Shown here piece by piece: positions 15,119 through 23,476 of a stretch of DNA of 32,663 nucleotides. Origin of the DNA: Planctomycetota bacterium (GTDB lineage: Bacteria > Planctomycetota > Brocadiia > Brocadiales > Brocadiaceae); NCBI GenBank assembly GCA_016873165.1, contig VGXV01000038.1, positions 1 to 32,663 of the forward strand, given 5' to 3'. The first letter of the stretch is position 1. Each line of letters begins with the position of its first letter. The notes beneath the pieces were generated by a model. The model saw only the letters and a list, made by a program, of their open reading frames with translations. It ran no database searches and was not told the DNA's origin. Made by a program: the position numbers and the translations under genes.

Positions 15119-15856
15119 TTACTGATTTTCAGCATTATTTCCGCTACTCTCCAACAACTTCAGTTTTTCACTAAATTTTACCGCAAGAAACGGCGTAACA
15201 GATTCCAATATCTTGGCAGATGTTTTTTTATCCATCATCGTTAACAATTTTACCGCAGTTTCTTCGTCCATTTCTTTTAAAATCATGGCGGCTTTCTGTG
15301 GTTTCATTCCGCCATAAACATCCGCCAGTTTCTTGATGTTCTTGGACTCAACCTCATCAAACTGAATAGTTTCCTTCTTTAATTCCTGCATTCTTACCGT
15401 TATCAATTCAAATGCCTTATTCATTTCTTCCCTGAGGGTTTCGAGTTCGCTTCGCTCTTTTTCAAGATCAATGCGCAGCGATTCAAGCATCTTTTCTCTA
15501 AAATCCAGAAGTTCTTTTTTTCTCTTGTAATCTTCTTTTTCCGCGGTTATTTCACTTATCATCCTTGACACTTCACTTGATGATAACGGTTTAAATACCT
15601 TTGCTGCATTCGATTTATAGACAGAAGGCAACTTGCTTGCCTGTAAATTTTTTGTATCTTTATTTTCTCCATCCGCAGGAGGAGAATTATTTTCAGTCCC
15701 TGAAGCATCTTTATTTGCCTGAGGAACCTCCTGCGCTTCCTGTTCTGCCGCAGGATCTTTCCCTTTCATAAAAAGAAACCAATATGCGGCGCCTCCCAGG
15801 ACGATCATTCCAACGCCAGCCATCATCATCATTTTTTTGTTAATCGGGAGTTTCAT
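15119..15856 (-). CDS. motE: MotE-like flagellar protein (YlxF/MgtE-N type)
   Basis: 245 residues. An N-terminal membrane helix (about 11-30), a Pro/Asn/Glu-rich linker (35-80), a long coiled coil (about 95-165) and a C-terminal MgtE-N/FliG-like domain (about 175-235; YGGMKPQKAAMILKEMDEETAVKLLTMMDKKTSAKILESV). This is the MotE architecture; MotE is a periplasmic chaperone-like partner of stator MotC in alphaproteobacteria, and the related ylxF lies in the same place after fliJ in Bacillus. GGAG lies 8 nt upstream of the ATG at 15856, which decides against the upstream in-frame ATG at 15874. In many clusters fliK, flgD and flgE follow here; in this one fliL follows directly. Confidence 0.8.
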   Translation of the reverse strand: MKLPINKKMMMMAGVGMIVLGGAAYWFLFMKGKDPAAEQEAQEVPQANKDASGTENNSPPADGENKDTKNLQASKLPSVYKSNAAKVFKPLSSSEVSRMISEITAEKEDYKRKKELLDFREKMLESLRIDLEKERSELETLREEMNKAFELITVRMQELKKETIQFDEVESKNIKKLADVYGGMKPQKAAMILKEMDEETAVKLLTMMDKKTSAKILESVTPFLAVKFSEKLKLLESSGNNAENQ

Positions 15857-15877
15857 ATTATAATCTCCATACATTAA

Positions 15878-16342
15878 TTATTCCAACACATCCTTTTCCC
15901 TGATGTGTTTGTAATAAAACCGGGAAGTTGCCATTTCGTCCAGTTTCTTCATTTCAAGGCGCTTTTCTTGTTCATCAAAATCCTTTTTGTGCCTCTCCCT
16001 CAGTTTTTCGAGCAACTTTCTTTTCTTAAAAGCAGCTAACAATTTCTGCCTTACTTGCTCTACTTCTTCAGAAAATTTTTTAATTCTTGATCGTTGAACA
16101 ATAATATCACGATTCAACTTGGTAAAGTACGACTCAAACAAAACAAATGTTGATGCCGCCGCATTAGCCTGCAGCATCTTTGTCATTTCAATCTGTCGTG
16201 TTTCAAGCAAAGATTTTAATAATGACTCTATTTTTTTTTCTTCATTAAGTTTTTTTTGTGCCGTTTTCAGTTCTTTGGCAATCTCTTCCTCTTTAAATTT
16301 TTCAATATCAAGTAATTTTTGAAATTTAAAATGAAATTTCAT
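15878..16342 (-). CDS. fliJ: FliJ, flagellar export chaperone/ATPase stalk
   Basis: 154 residues, almost wholly coiled-coil helix, with FHFKFQKLLDIEKFKEEEIAKEL at the N-terminus, typical of FliJ (FxFxLQxLLdxkxxxEe). It forms a stalk in the FliI hexamer, like the gamma subunit of F-ATPase, and contacts FlhA. ATG at 16342 gives MKFHFKFQ, the family start; the frame extends to a TTG at 16354. It lies in the fixed order fliH-fliI-fliJ. Confidence 0.9.
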   Translation of the reverse strand: MKFHFKFQKLLDIEKFKEEEIAKELKTAQKKLNEEKKIESLLKSLLETRQIEMTKMLQANAAASTFVLFESYFTKLNRDIIVQRSRIKKFSEEVEQVRQKLLAAFKKRKLLEKLRERHKKDFDEQEKRLEMKKLDEMATSRFYYKHIREKDVLE

Positions 16343-16380
16343 GATAGATAACAAAATATATTAACACTACTTTTGCCTTA

Positions 16381-17700
16381 TCATTTAAACAATTCCGACA
16401 ATTTCGAAACTGATTCATCAAATTTACAGTTCGACGTCATATCCTGTTTAAGGTAGTCATTTATGGCGTCTATAACCGATATGGCATAATCAATCTTCTT
16501 GTTGCTCCCCTTTGCATATGCCCCTATGTTTATCATATCTTCAGCCTCTTTATACGTTGCATATACTGTTTTTAACATGTGTGCAGCTTTTCTATGTTTT
16601 TCGGTAACGATATCATCCATACACCGGCTGACACTTTCCAGAATATCGATGGCAGGATAGTGATTTTGTGATGCTATTGCCCTTGACAATACAACATGTC
16701 CGTCAAGAATACCCCTTACGGCATCGGCAATGGGTTCGTTCATATCATCACCATCCACCAATACCGTGTATAAACCTGTTATACTGCCTTCAGAACCTGT
16801 TCCGGTTCTCTCTAAAAGTTTTGGCAGCAAAGCGAATACTGAAGGGGTATATCCTTTCGAAGTCGGAGGTTCCCCTATTGCCAACCCGATTTCTCTTTGC
16901 GCATTAGCAAATCTTGTCACAGAATCCATCATCAGCAATACCCGCATCCCCCGATCTCTGAAATATTCCGCCACACTGGAAGCAATATATGCCCCCTTTA
17001 CCCTTAATAAAGCAGGTTTGTCGGAAGTAACCGATACGATCACCGATTTTCTCAAGCCCTCTTCTCCGAGGTTTTTTTCAATAAACTCCCGGACTTCTCT
17101 CCCGCGTTCGCCAATAAGGGCTATAACATTGACTTCCGCGCTGGAATTTCTTGCAATCATTCCCATTAAAGTACTTTTTCCGACACCGCTCCCGGCAAAT
17201 ATTCCCAAACGCTGTCCCTGTCCAAAGGTAAGTATGCCATCTATTGCCCGAACGCCGGTTTCCAATGCCTCTTTTATTCTGCTTCTGGTCAAAGGATCAG
17301 GCGGAGAGTTATAAATTGAAACTTTTTCTTCTGCGTTGAGCGGCCCTTTTCCATCAATCGGTTCCCCCAATCCTCCTATGATCCTTCCCATAAGCCCCAT
17401 TCCTACGTTTACCATCAATGGCAAACCCGATGCAGTCACCCTGTTTCCCGGCCCTATTCTTTCCAACTCCCCAATAGGCATAAGAAGAATTCTTTTTTCT
17501 TTAAATCCCACCACCTCGGCAGGTATTGGCGTTTCTCCATTATTGGAATGTATATAACAGAGGTCTCCCACGGGAACGGAAGGCCCGTTTGATTCTATCA
17601 CTAATCCCGCTATATGCACAACCCTGCCGGCACGCTGAACCGTAGCCGACTCAGATACCCTTTTCTTATGGAAAGCGAAATCAATGCATTGTTGTGTCAT
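16381..17700 (-). CDS. fliI: FliI, flagellum-specific ATP synthase-like export ATPase
   Basis: 439 residues. Walker A AGSGVGKST (169-177), catalytic GERGREVREF motif, Walker B-like VLLMMDSVTRFANAQREIG and the FliI/SctN signature PPTSKGYTPSVFALLPKLLERTG are all intact. It hydrolyses ATP to unfold and hand over export substrates at the cytoplasmic face with FliH and FliJ. The start ATG overlaps the fliH stop by one base, so the two are translationally coupled. Confidence 0.97.
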   Translation of the reverse strand: MTQQCIDFAFHKKRVSESATVQRAGRVVHIAGLVIESNGPSVPVGDLCYIHSNNGETPIPAEVVGFKEKRILLMPIGELERIGPGNRVTASGLPLMVNVGMGLMGRIIGGLGEPIDGKGPLNAEEKVSIYNSPPDPLTRSRIKEALETGVRAIDGILTFGQGQRLGIFAGSGVGKSTLMGMIARNSSAEVNVIALIGERGREVREFIEKNLGEEGLRKSVIVSVTSDKPALLRVKGAYIASSVAEYFRDRGMRVLLMMDSVTRFANAQREIGLAIGEPPTSKGYTPSVFALLPKLLERTGTGSEGSITGLYTVLVDGDDMNEPIADAVRGILDGHVVLSRAIASQNHYPAIDILESVSRCMDDIVTEKHRKAAHMLKTVYATYKEAEDMINIGAYAKGSNKKIDYAISVIDAINDYLKQDMTSNCKFDESVSKLSELFK

Positions 17701-18404
17701 TACCCTTGTTTCCCTAAAGATTTCTTAATTTCTTCCCAGCGTGTTTCGAGCAAACTGTCAATATCGCCGAAATCCGTCTCCACAATACAACCTCCGGCAG
17801 ATATCATCTTGTCCTCTACAATTTTTATGTTTTGCCCCTTCACTTCGGTGTCTTCCGCATTAAACCTTTTACAATCCTCCGGGGAAAGCCGCAAGGAGAT
17901 GACCTTATTATCCCCGGCATATGAAAGAGCTTCAGAGACGGCACGTTTTATGATATTGAAACCGTTTTCTCCAATCTCATACCCCACAACTTTATTTGCA
18001 ACTGCCAAGGTAAAATCTATAATCTCCGATTCCGAATCTTTCCAGATTTTTCCTCTTTTATCCGCTAATTGCCCCGCAGCATCTTTCACCAACGATATCA
18101 ACGCCGCATATTCCGCTTTTACCTTTTCTACCTCCGACTGAAGCTCTTTTTCCGCGGAAAGTCTCCCCTCTTTGTATGCCTCTTCTCTTGCCAATCTGAT
18201 TTCTTGTTCTTTTAATGCTCTTAATTCTTTTTCCTTTGCCAGTTCAATTTCTTTAAGTTTTTCCTCTTCTTCTTTTACCTTTAACAACTCATCTTCTGTT
18301 TTCTGCGTATTTATTTTCGTTTTATGAGCATGAGTCATTGCAGGTTCTATAACTTTTACCCCTTTTATAGAAGGCGAAGAATATACTCGTTTCCCGGTTC
18401 TCAT
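17700..18404 (-). CDS. fliH: FliH, negative regulator/stator of the FliI ATPase
   Basis: 234 residues. A long charged helix (about 30-90) rich in Glu/Lys/Leu is followed by the globular FliH/V-ATPase-E-like C-terminal domain (VVGYEIGENGFNIIKRAVSEALSYAG and VEDKMISAGGCIVETDFGDIDSLLETRWEEI, the latter the conserved FliH/HrpE motif). It dimerises, holds FliI at the C-ring through FliN and docks it on the export gate. Its ATG overlaps the fliG stop codon in an ATGA arrangement, and its own stop overlaps fliI. Confidence 0.93.
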   Translation of the reverse strand: MRTGKRVYSSPSIKGVKVIEPAMTHAHKTKINTQKTEDELLKVKEEEEKLKEIELAKEKELRALKEQEIRLAREEAYKEGRLSAEKELQSEVEKVKAEYAALISLVKDAAGQLADKRGKIWKDSESEIIDFTLAVANKVVGYEIGENGFNIIKRAVSEALSYAGDNKVISLRLSPEDCKRFNAEDTEVKGQNIKIVEDKMISAGGCIVETDFGDIDSLLETRWEEIKKSLGKQG

Positions 18405-19429
18405 ACAAGTTTATCATCCTTGCCGGAAGATGGTCCCTTTTTCTGAATAACATTTTCACCCTTCGCTTCAAGACGCTTTACCGCCTCTACGATTTGCAAT
18501 TGTGCGCTCTGCACTTCAGACAGCAGTCTCGGCCCCAATAGTTCCTTTTCTTCCCTCACCGTATCGCCAATACGCTTTGACATATTTTTAAAGAATTTCG
18601 ATTCGATATCTTCATTTGCCGTTTTTAACGCCAACGCAATAACGTTAATATCGACCTCGGTAAGTATTTTCCTAAACGCTTCATCCTGAACATAAACCAT
18701 ATCCTCAAACGTAAACATCAATTTCTTTATTTCTTCGGCAAGCTCAGGATTCCTGCGGCTTATTTGTTCAATCACATCTTTGTCCACGCCGCCTTCTAAC
18801 CCGCCAATGATCTCCGATGCGAATTTATGCTTTTTCTTTGCCGGAGTTTTACGCCTTCTGCCCTCGGTTTTGATTTTTGCCATAACCACTTCATTCACCT
18901 TGGTAATTAAATTTATCGGTGGAGGTTCAAGCGTCGCGATTCTCATGATGATATCCGATTGCGCTTCAAGGGGAAACCTGGATAAAAGCCTTGAGGCCCG
19001 TTCCGCTTCCGTATACGACAATATCAGCGCTATCGTCTGAGGATGTTCTCCTATCAATAACCGCATATATTCATCATCCGAAACATCTTTTAAGTTTGAA
19101 AAAGGCGTGGGAAGCATTACCCCCTGCTCTACGTTCGCAATGATATCCTCGCTCTTATCAGCGCCGATTGCCTTTTCAAGAACTTTTTTAAAGGCATTTT
19201 TATCATGCTCCACCATCCCACCACAAAGTTTCATCTCCTGTCTGAGTTCGTCTAGCACGGCATCCACAATCTCATTGTCTACGTTCTCCATTCGTGTGAT
19301 TTCCGCAGACACCGCCACGATCTGGTTTTCATCAAACCCTCTTATTATTTCCGCGGCTGCATCAGCATCAAGTATGGACAAAACAATAGCTGCCTTTTGT
19401 ATGCCCGACAAGTTTAATTTCGTTTTCAT
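18401..19429 (-). CDS. fliG: FliG, flagellar motor switch and torque-generating protein
   Basis: 342 residues, normal. All three domains are present: N-terminal (binds FliF), middle with the EHPQT motif (128-132, binds FliM), and C-terminal with the charged torque helix (DIESKFFKNMSKRIGDTVREE). Typical opening GIQKAAIVLSILDADAAAEI. No clear Shine-Dalgarno precedes the ATG at 19429. fliF ends 35 nt upstream and fliH overlaps downstream by 4 nt. A short tail (about 325-342, GENVIQKKG...) goes beyond the family core. Confidence 0.97.
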   Translation of the reverse strand: MKTKLNLSGIQKAAIVLSILDADAAAEIIRGFDENQIVAVSAEITRMENVDNEIVDAVLDELRQEMKLCGGMVEHDKNAFKKVLEKAIGADKSEDIIANVEQGVMLPTPFSNLKDVSDDEYMRLLIGEHPQTIALILSYTEAERASRLLSRFPLEAQSDIIMRIATLEPPPINLITKVNEVVMAKIKTEGRRRKTPAKKKHKFASEIIGGLEGGVDKDVIEQISRRNPELAEEIKKLMFTFEDMVYVQDEAFRKILTEVDINVIALALKTANEDIESKFFKNMSKRIGDTVREEKELLGPRLLSEVQSAQLQIVEAVKRLEAKGENVIQKKGPSSGKDDKLV

Positions 19430-19464
19430 ATCAGTATAATAACCCTATTTTTTAGAACCAACTA

Positions 19465-21225
19465 TTATGACTGGATATATTCTCCCTCTATCCACTTCTT
19501 TAATGCTGTTGAGGCAAGATCGGGTTCCTTTTGCATTTGTCCAATTATTGTCTTCCTTTTTTTCTCTCTTTTCATTCCTTCCATCACCTCTTCAGGATTC
19601 TCCGCCTCCTCTATTGCCAGCATTTCTTCCACCGCCGCTTCCAACTCCTCCTTTGTGTATTGGACGCCTTGTTGTTCTTTGTTTATGCGCAATTCTTCGA
19701 ATAATTTATCTCTTCCAGAGGTGTCGCCTTGCTGCATTTTTTTAGCGAATCCCTGCTTTGCGGATGCCCCCGCATTTGAAATGTTGGTCATTTCACCATG
19801 TGTTACTGATTTCTTTTTAATCTTCTTCATACTTCTGCGCATAAACAGCAGGAACAGCAATACTGTTATACCAAGCGAACCATTTTTTGCCAATTTTAAT
19901 ATAAAGTCTTTTTGCTGTTCTTTCTTTAAAGACGCACTTTCATCCTCATAATCAGGTTCGTAAAACTGTACGTTTTGTATTTCAAAACTGTCATTACGGG
20001 AAGCGACATTCACCCCTAACGCCTGTTTCACAAGAGAAGCAATTCTCTTGATTTCTTCATTGCTTCTGGGAACATATGTCTGCTGAGTTTTTCCGTCTTC
20101 CGACGTAGCTTCCTCATACTTGCCATCAACAAGAACGGCAACGGACAATCTTCTTAAATTTGCCCCATGGTCGGAGACCATACGCTCCACCTTGCTCACT
20201 TCATATTGCGTCTGCGCAATTTCCTCTTCTTCTGAAGAACCGGCAGATTGCATAATGCTTGATTGCGACAAATTAAGATTCGCCTGCATGCCAGGAACAC
20301 CACCTCCTGCAGAAAACGGAGCCCCTCCGGATACCCGTGTCGTCACCGTCTGAACCTTAGGCACCCTGCGATCCGGATCAAACTCAATTTGTTTTTCATC
20401 AATATGGCGAAAATCCAGGTCGGCGCTTACTCTAACAACAGATTTTCCCGCACCAACAATCCGGTCCAATATATCCTGAGCCTTTGCCACGTAATATTCT
20501 TCTATTTTTTTCCTTATATCCAGTTGATTATTACTTGCCCCTGCCGCAGAAGAAGGGGATTCTTTTTCTGAAAGCAGGTTGCCCCGCGTATCGGTCACCG
20601 TAACATTTTCCGGCTTTAATCCCTCAACACTGGAACTTACCAAATGCACAATGCTGGCAACTCTTTCCGGTCTTAGCTTGCCTCCTGTTTTCAGTTTCAG
20701 GACAACTGACGCTGTTGGAGGTTTTTCATCTTCGACAAATAAAGATTCCTCTGGCACGGCAAGATGCACCTGCGCCCAGTCTACATAATCCAAATGTTTA
20801 ATTGTTTTTGCAAGTTCGCCCTGAACTGCCCTGCGATAATTCACCTTCTGTATAAAATCAGAAGTGCCAAAACTTACTTTATCAAGCAATTCATACCCCG
20901 TTTCTTCGTGAGGCAATCCTTCACTGGCAAATTTGAGTCTCATTTCATATATCTTATCATTGGGAATTAAAATAGAAGTCCCGTTCCCGCCAATTTTATA
21001 AGGAATATTTTCTTCTCTCAGATGATCGATAATTTCACCACTCTCCTTTGGGCTTAATTCACCATATAATAATCCAAAATCAGGTTTCCTTGCCCACTGC
21101 GTGACCCCAACTATTCCGATCAAAAATGCCAGGGTGAGAGATATCATAATAAATTTATGCGAAAAACTGATCCCTTTCCAAATATTTTTTAATTGTCCCG
21201 CAAAACTATTCATGTCTAAATTCAT
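19465..21225 (-). CDS. fliF: FliF, flagellar MS-ring protein
   Basis: 586 residues. Two membrane helices (about 25-45 and 450-466) flank the periplasmic YscJ/FliF ring-building motifs (LLYGELSPKESGEIIDHLREENIPYKI; YRRAVQGELAKTIKHLDYVDWAQVHLAVPE). The C-terminal cytoplasmic tail ends in the FliG-binding peptide (DLASTALKKWIEGE). It nucleates basal-body assembly. AAGGAGT lies 9 nt upstream of the ATG at 21225, a strong ribosome binding site. It is separated from the upstream fliE by 416 nt, so it may have its own promoter. Confidence 0.97.
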   Translation of the reverse strand: MNLDMNSFAGQLKNIWKGISFSHKFIMISLTLAFLIGIVGVTQWARKPDFGLLYGELSPKESGEIIDHLREENIPYKIGGNGTSILIPNDKIYEMRLKFASEGLPHEETGYELLDKVSFGTSDFIQKVNYRRAVQGELAKTIKHLDYVDWAQVHLAVPEESLFVEDEKPPTASVVLKLKTGGKLRPERVASIVHLVSSSVEGLKPENVTVTDTRGNLLSEKESPSSAAGASNNQLDIRKKIEEYYVAKAQDILDRIVGAGKSVVRVSADLDFRHIDEKQIEFDPDRRVPKVQTVTTRVSGGAPFSAGGGVPGMQANLNLSQSSIMQSAGSSEEEEIAQTQYEVSKVERMVSDHGANLRRLSVAVLVDGKYEEATSEDGKTQQTYVPRSNEEIKRIASLVKQALGVNVASRNDSFEIQNVQFYEPDYEDESASLKKEQQKDFILKLAKNGSLGITVLLFLLFMRRSMKKIKKKSVTHGEMTNISNAGASAKQGFAKKMQQGDTSGRDKLFEELRINKEQQGVQYTKEELEAAVEEMLAIEEAENPEEVMEGMKREKKRKTIIGQMQKEPDLASTALKKWIEGEYIQS

Positions 21226-21641
21226 AGTTAAGTACTCCTTTTAAATTATTATTGGTATTTTATCAATGTGCTTAGATAGTGAGCAATTACAATACCAACA
21301 AACATCAATAGATATTTCAAGAATAAAATCATCCTATCTCTTTGGAAAACAATATATTACAAAAACAAGACAATGAGTGGTTTTGCAAGATACATACGAA
21401 TGGAGGGAGACGGAAGTGGATAATTGCACTATACGATATTTAACTGTACATTATTTTAACAAACGGACGCGATAGCCAAATAAATCTGGTTTTCGAAATA
21501 TCAAATAAGTTTTTAGTTTCAAAAACAGCTAAATAATTAACAACGCAAGAAAAGAATTGGTACGGAAACAAAGAAACGATACGTTGATTTTTTTATGAAA
21601 TGGAGACAGGCTGATGCCTTGAAATGTATGGCGAGATACAG
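21226..21641. other. Non-coding gap between fliE (copy 1) and fliF, with a possible 27-residue ORF
   Basis: About 416 nt without an established gene. On the minus strand a short frame at 21249-21332 would encode a hydrophobic peptide (MILFLKYLLMFVGIVIAHY..., 27 residues, one predicted membrane helix), ending 23 nt before the fliF start; its ribosome binding site is weak. ATTGGTATT...AATACCAA at about 21250-21298 is a loose inverted repeat. A promoter for fliF is plausible here but no sigma-54 (GG-N10-GC) or sigma-28 match was clear by eye. Confidence 0.35.
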
Positions 21642-21944
21642 CTATGTTTGTTCTCGCATTACTTCTGTGTATGTTTTCACTAACTTATTACGGGCTTCCA
21701 TCATATACTTAAAACTAGCCTCAGCCTTTGACATGGCAACCATAACCTCGTGGATGTTTTCAACCTTTCCCGCTGACAAATTCTCTATGCTATCGTTGGT
21801 TTTCGTCTGCAACTCAGTAATTTCGTCTAAAAAGCCGCTTAAAACATCCTGGAATGAAGCTCCTTTATCTGATTGCCTTACGGAAGCGGAATCATTCTTA
21901 GGATTTTGAATTGTTTGATCTTTTCCAAGGGGTGATATGGTCAT
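21642..21944 (-). CDS. fliE: FliE, MS ring-rod junction protein (copy 1)
   Basis: 100 residues. The C-terminal three quarters is a typical FliE helical domain (SFQDVLSGFLDEITELQTK, SIENLSAGKVENIHEVMVAMSKAEASFKYMMEARNKLVKTYTEVMR). FliE connects the MS ring to the rod and is one of the first exported subunits. It is a clear paralogue of the gene at 22169-22468: about 53 of the last 75 residues are identical by hand count. Their N-termini differ. It is preceded by a weak Shine-Dalgarno (TGGGATTCC region), weaker than that of copy 2. The 224-nt gap between the two copies holds no gene. Confidence 0.92.
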   Translation of the reverse strand: MTISPLGKDQTIQNPKNDSASVRQSDKGASFQDVLSGFLDEITELQTKTNDSIENLSAGKVENIHEVMVAMSKAEASFKYMMEARNKLVKTYTEVMREQT

Positions 21945-22168
21945 AAAAGGAATCCCACGCTTATATTATTTAAACTTAGTCTGCGTTATACGACGGCCTT
22001 TAGGACAGCACTGGATTCATTTTAACAACGTTATTGGAGATGTCAACAAAAAACAGTATATTCGGAGATGGTTTGTGTATCTGAATTTCCTGATGAGGAT
22101 GAATAGCAGGCTACGTATATAACCGGCGGAATTATATGTTGTTATAATAATAAGGCTTTAATAGCCGG

Positions 22169-22468
22169 TTACATTTGCATACGCATGACTTCTTTGTATG
22201 TTTCTACCAGTTTATTACGGGTTTCCATCATAAATTTAAAACTCACTTCTGCCTTTGACATAGCGACCATAACCTCGTGAATATTTTCAATCTTTCCACT
22301 TGAAAAATTTTCTATACTATCATTGGCTTTCACCTGGAGATCATTAATTTCGTTAATGAAGCCTCCTAAGGTATCTTTAAATGAAGTTCCTTGCTGCTCT
22401 TGGGCAAAATCAAAGACCTTATTTTGTTGAATTGAACCGTTGTTATTATTAATCGGTAAAACAGCCAT
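22169..22468 (-). CDS. fliE: FliE, MS ring-rod junction protein (copy 2, next to flgC)
   Basis: 99 residues. Sits at the canonical fliE place, 10 nt after the flgC stop, with AGGAG about 8 nt before the ATG at 22468, so it is likely the ancestral-position copy. The FliE helical region (SFKDTLGGFINEINDLQVKANDSIENFSSGKIENIHEVMVAMSKAEVSFKFMMETRNKLVETYKEVM) is complete. The frame extends to a TTG at 22489, but that overlaps flgC and the ribosome binding site. A loose TAACCGGC...GCCGGTTA inverted repeat overlaps the stop codon (about 22120-22172) and might reduce read-through to copy 1. Confidence 0.94.
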   Translation of the reverse strand: MAVLPINNNNGSIQQNKVFDFAQEQQGTSFKDTLGGFINEINDLQVKANDSIENFSSGKIENIHEVMVAMSKAEVSFKFMMETRNKLVETYKEVMRMQM

Positions 22469-22478
22469 AACTAAGCTC

Positions 22479-22922
22479 CTATCTTCCAATAATTGATAAT
22501 GCCTGATTCGTAATATCTTTAGAAGAATTTATCACTGCAAGATTTGCTTCGTAAGACCTGGATGCCGTAACAAGATCCACCATCTCCGTTGCAATATTTA
22601 CATTGGGCATTTCTACAAAGCCATTTTCATCCGCCTGAGGATGCCCCGGAACAAATACCTTATTAAAGGGCTCTTTGCTCTTCATAATTTTACTCACTTT
22701 CACACCGCCCAAACGCTCCATTCCCTCAAGATCATTCATGCCAGATGCTTCGTTAAGAACTGATTGAAATTCTACTTGTTCTCTTCGATAAGGCCCGCCA
22801 TCAGGAGATTTCGTCGCATTTGCATTCGCAATATTATTTGCGATCACATTCATACGGATGCGTTCTGCCGTAAGACCGGAGGCGCTTATATCTAATGCGG
22901 AAAATACATTATCCATTCCCAT
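22479..22922 (-). CDS. flgC: FlgC, proximal rod protein
   Basis: 147 residues, normal for FlgC. N-terminal rod motif (FSALDISASGLTAERIRMNVIANNIANANATKSPDGGPYRRE) and C-terminal rod motif (MPNVNIATEMVDLVTASRSYEANLAVINSSKDI) are complete. Exported through the FliPQR gate to form the rod with FlgB, FliE and others. It starts 11 nt after flgB stops. Confidence 0.97.
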   Translation of the reverse strand: MGMDNVFSALDISASGLTAERIRMNVIANNIANANATKSPDGGPYRREQVEFQSVLNEASGMNDLEGMERLGGVKVSKIMKSKEPFNKVFVPGHPQADENGFVEMPNVNIATEMVDLVTASRSYEANLAVINSSKDITNQALSIIGR

Positions 22923-22933
22923 ATTTTTTCTCC

Positions 22934-23311
22934 TTACCCTTTAGAACCGTCAATTGCGGCTTTTACCAAATCAAATTTTTTTGCCAATAATTGTGAATAT
23001 GTTTTGTAGGAACTGGTGTTCTTCAGCAATGTTGCCACTTCCTTTTCCATATCCACCGTGTTTCCGTCATTTCTCATGGTTCCATCCGTAACATCTTCTG
23101 AAATAATCACTTTAGGTTGAAACTTACTGAAGTTGGTTTGAGAACTGTTTTCGATCGCTTTCTCAAGCTCTTCTTCAAAATTTACCACCATTTTTTTATA
23201 GCCGGGAGTATTTACATTGGCAATGTTGTTTGCGACAACCTTGTGCCTTAGAGATGAAACATCCAACATATTCTCTAATAAGCCAAACGTTTTATCCACA
23301 CCAACACTCAT
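22934..23311 (-). CDS. flgB: FlgB, proximal rod protein
   Basis: 125 residues from ATG 23311. Rod signature SSLRHKVVANNIANVNTPGYKK and C-terminal VDMEKEVATLLKNTSSYKTYSQLLAKKFDLVKAAI identify FlgB. GAGGAGG, the strongest Shine-Dalgarno in the cluster, lies 8 nt upstream of this ATG and rules out the longer frame to 23389. It is the first structural gene; 165 nt separate it from the upstream regulator, so an operon promoter is likely there, though no -24/-12 element was clear by eye. Confidence 0.95.
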   Translation of the reverse strand: MSVGVDKTFGLLENMLDVSSLRHKVVANNIANVNTPGYKKMVVNFEEELEKAIENSSQTNFSKFQPKVIISEDVTDGTMRNDGNTVDMEKEVATLLKNTSSYKTYSQLLAKKFDLVKAAIDGSKG

Positions 23312-23476
23312 AGCGTTCCTCCTCGCTTTAAAATTTAGCAAATCAAATACCGAAAAACAAAAACACCAAACACTACATATGACAAACAATACATAACTAT
23401 CTATCTTGCAAATATATAATAATGGAAAATAACAAAAAACCTTTCATTATTTCCCACCTTGCATCTGGAAAATATT

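Noticed and set aside
23312-23476. Sigma-54 (-24/-12) promoter upstream of flgB
   Set aside because: Expected from the NtrC-type regulator, but no GG-N10-GC match with good flanks was found by eye on the minus strand.
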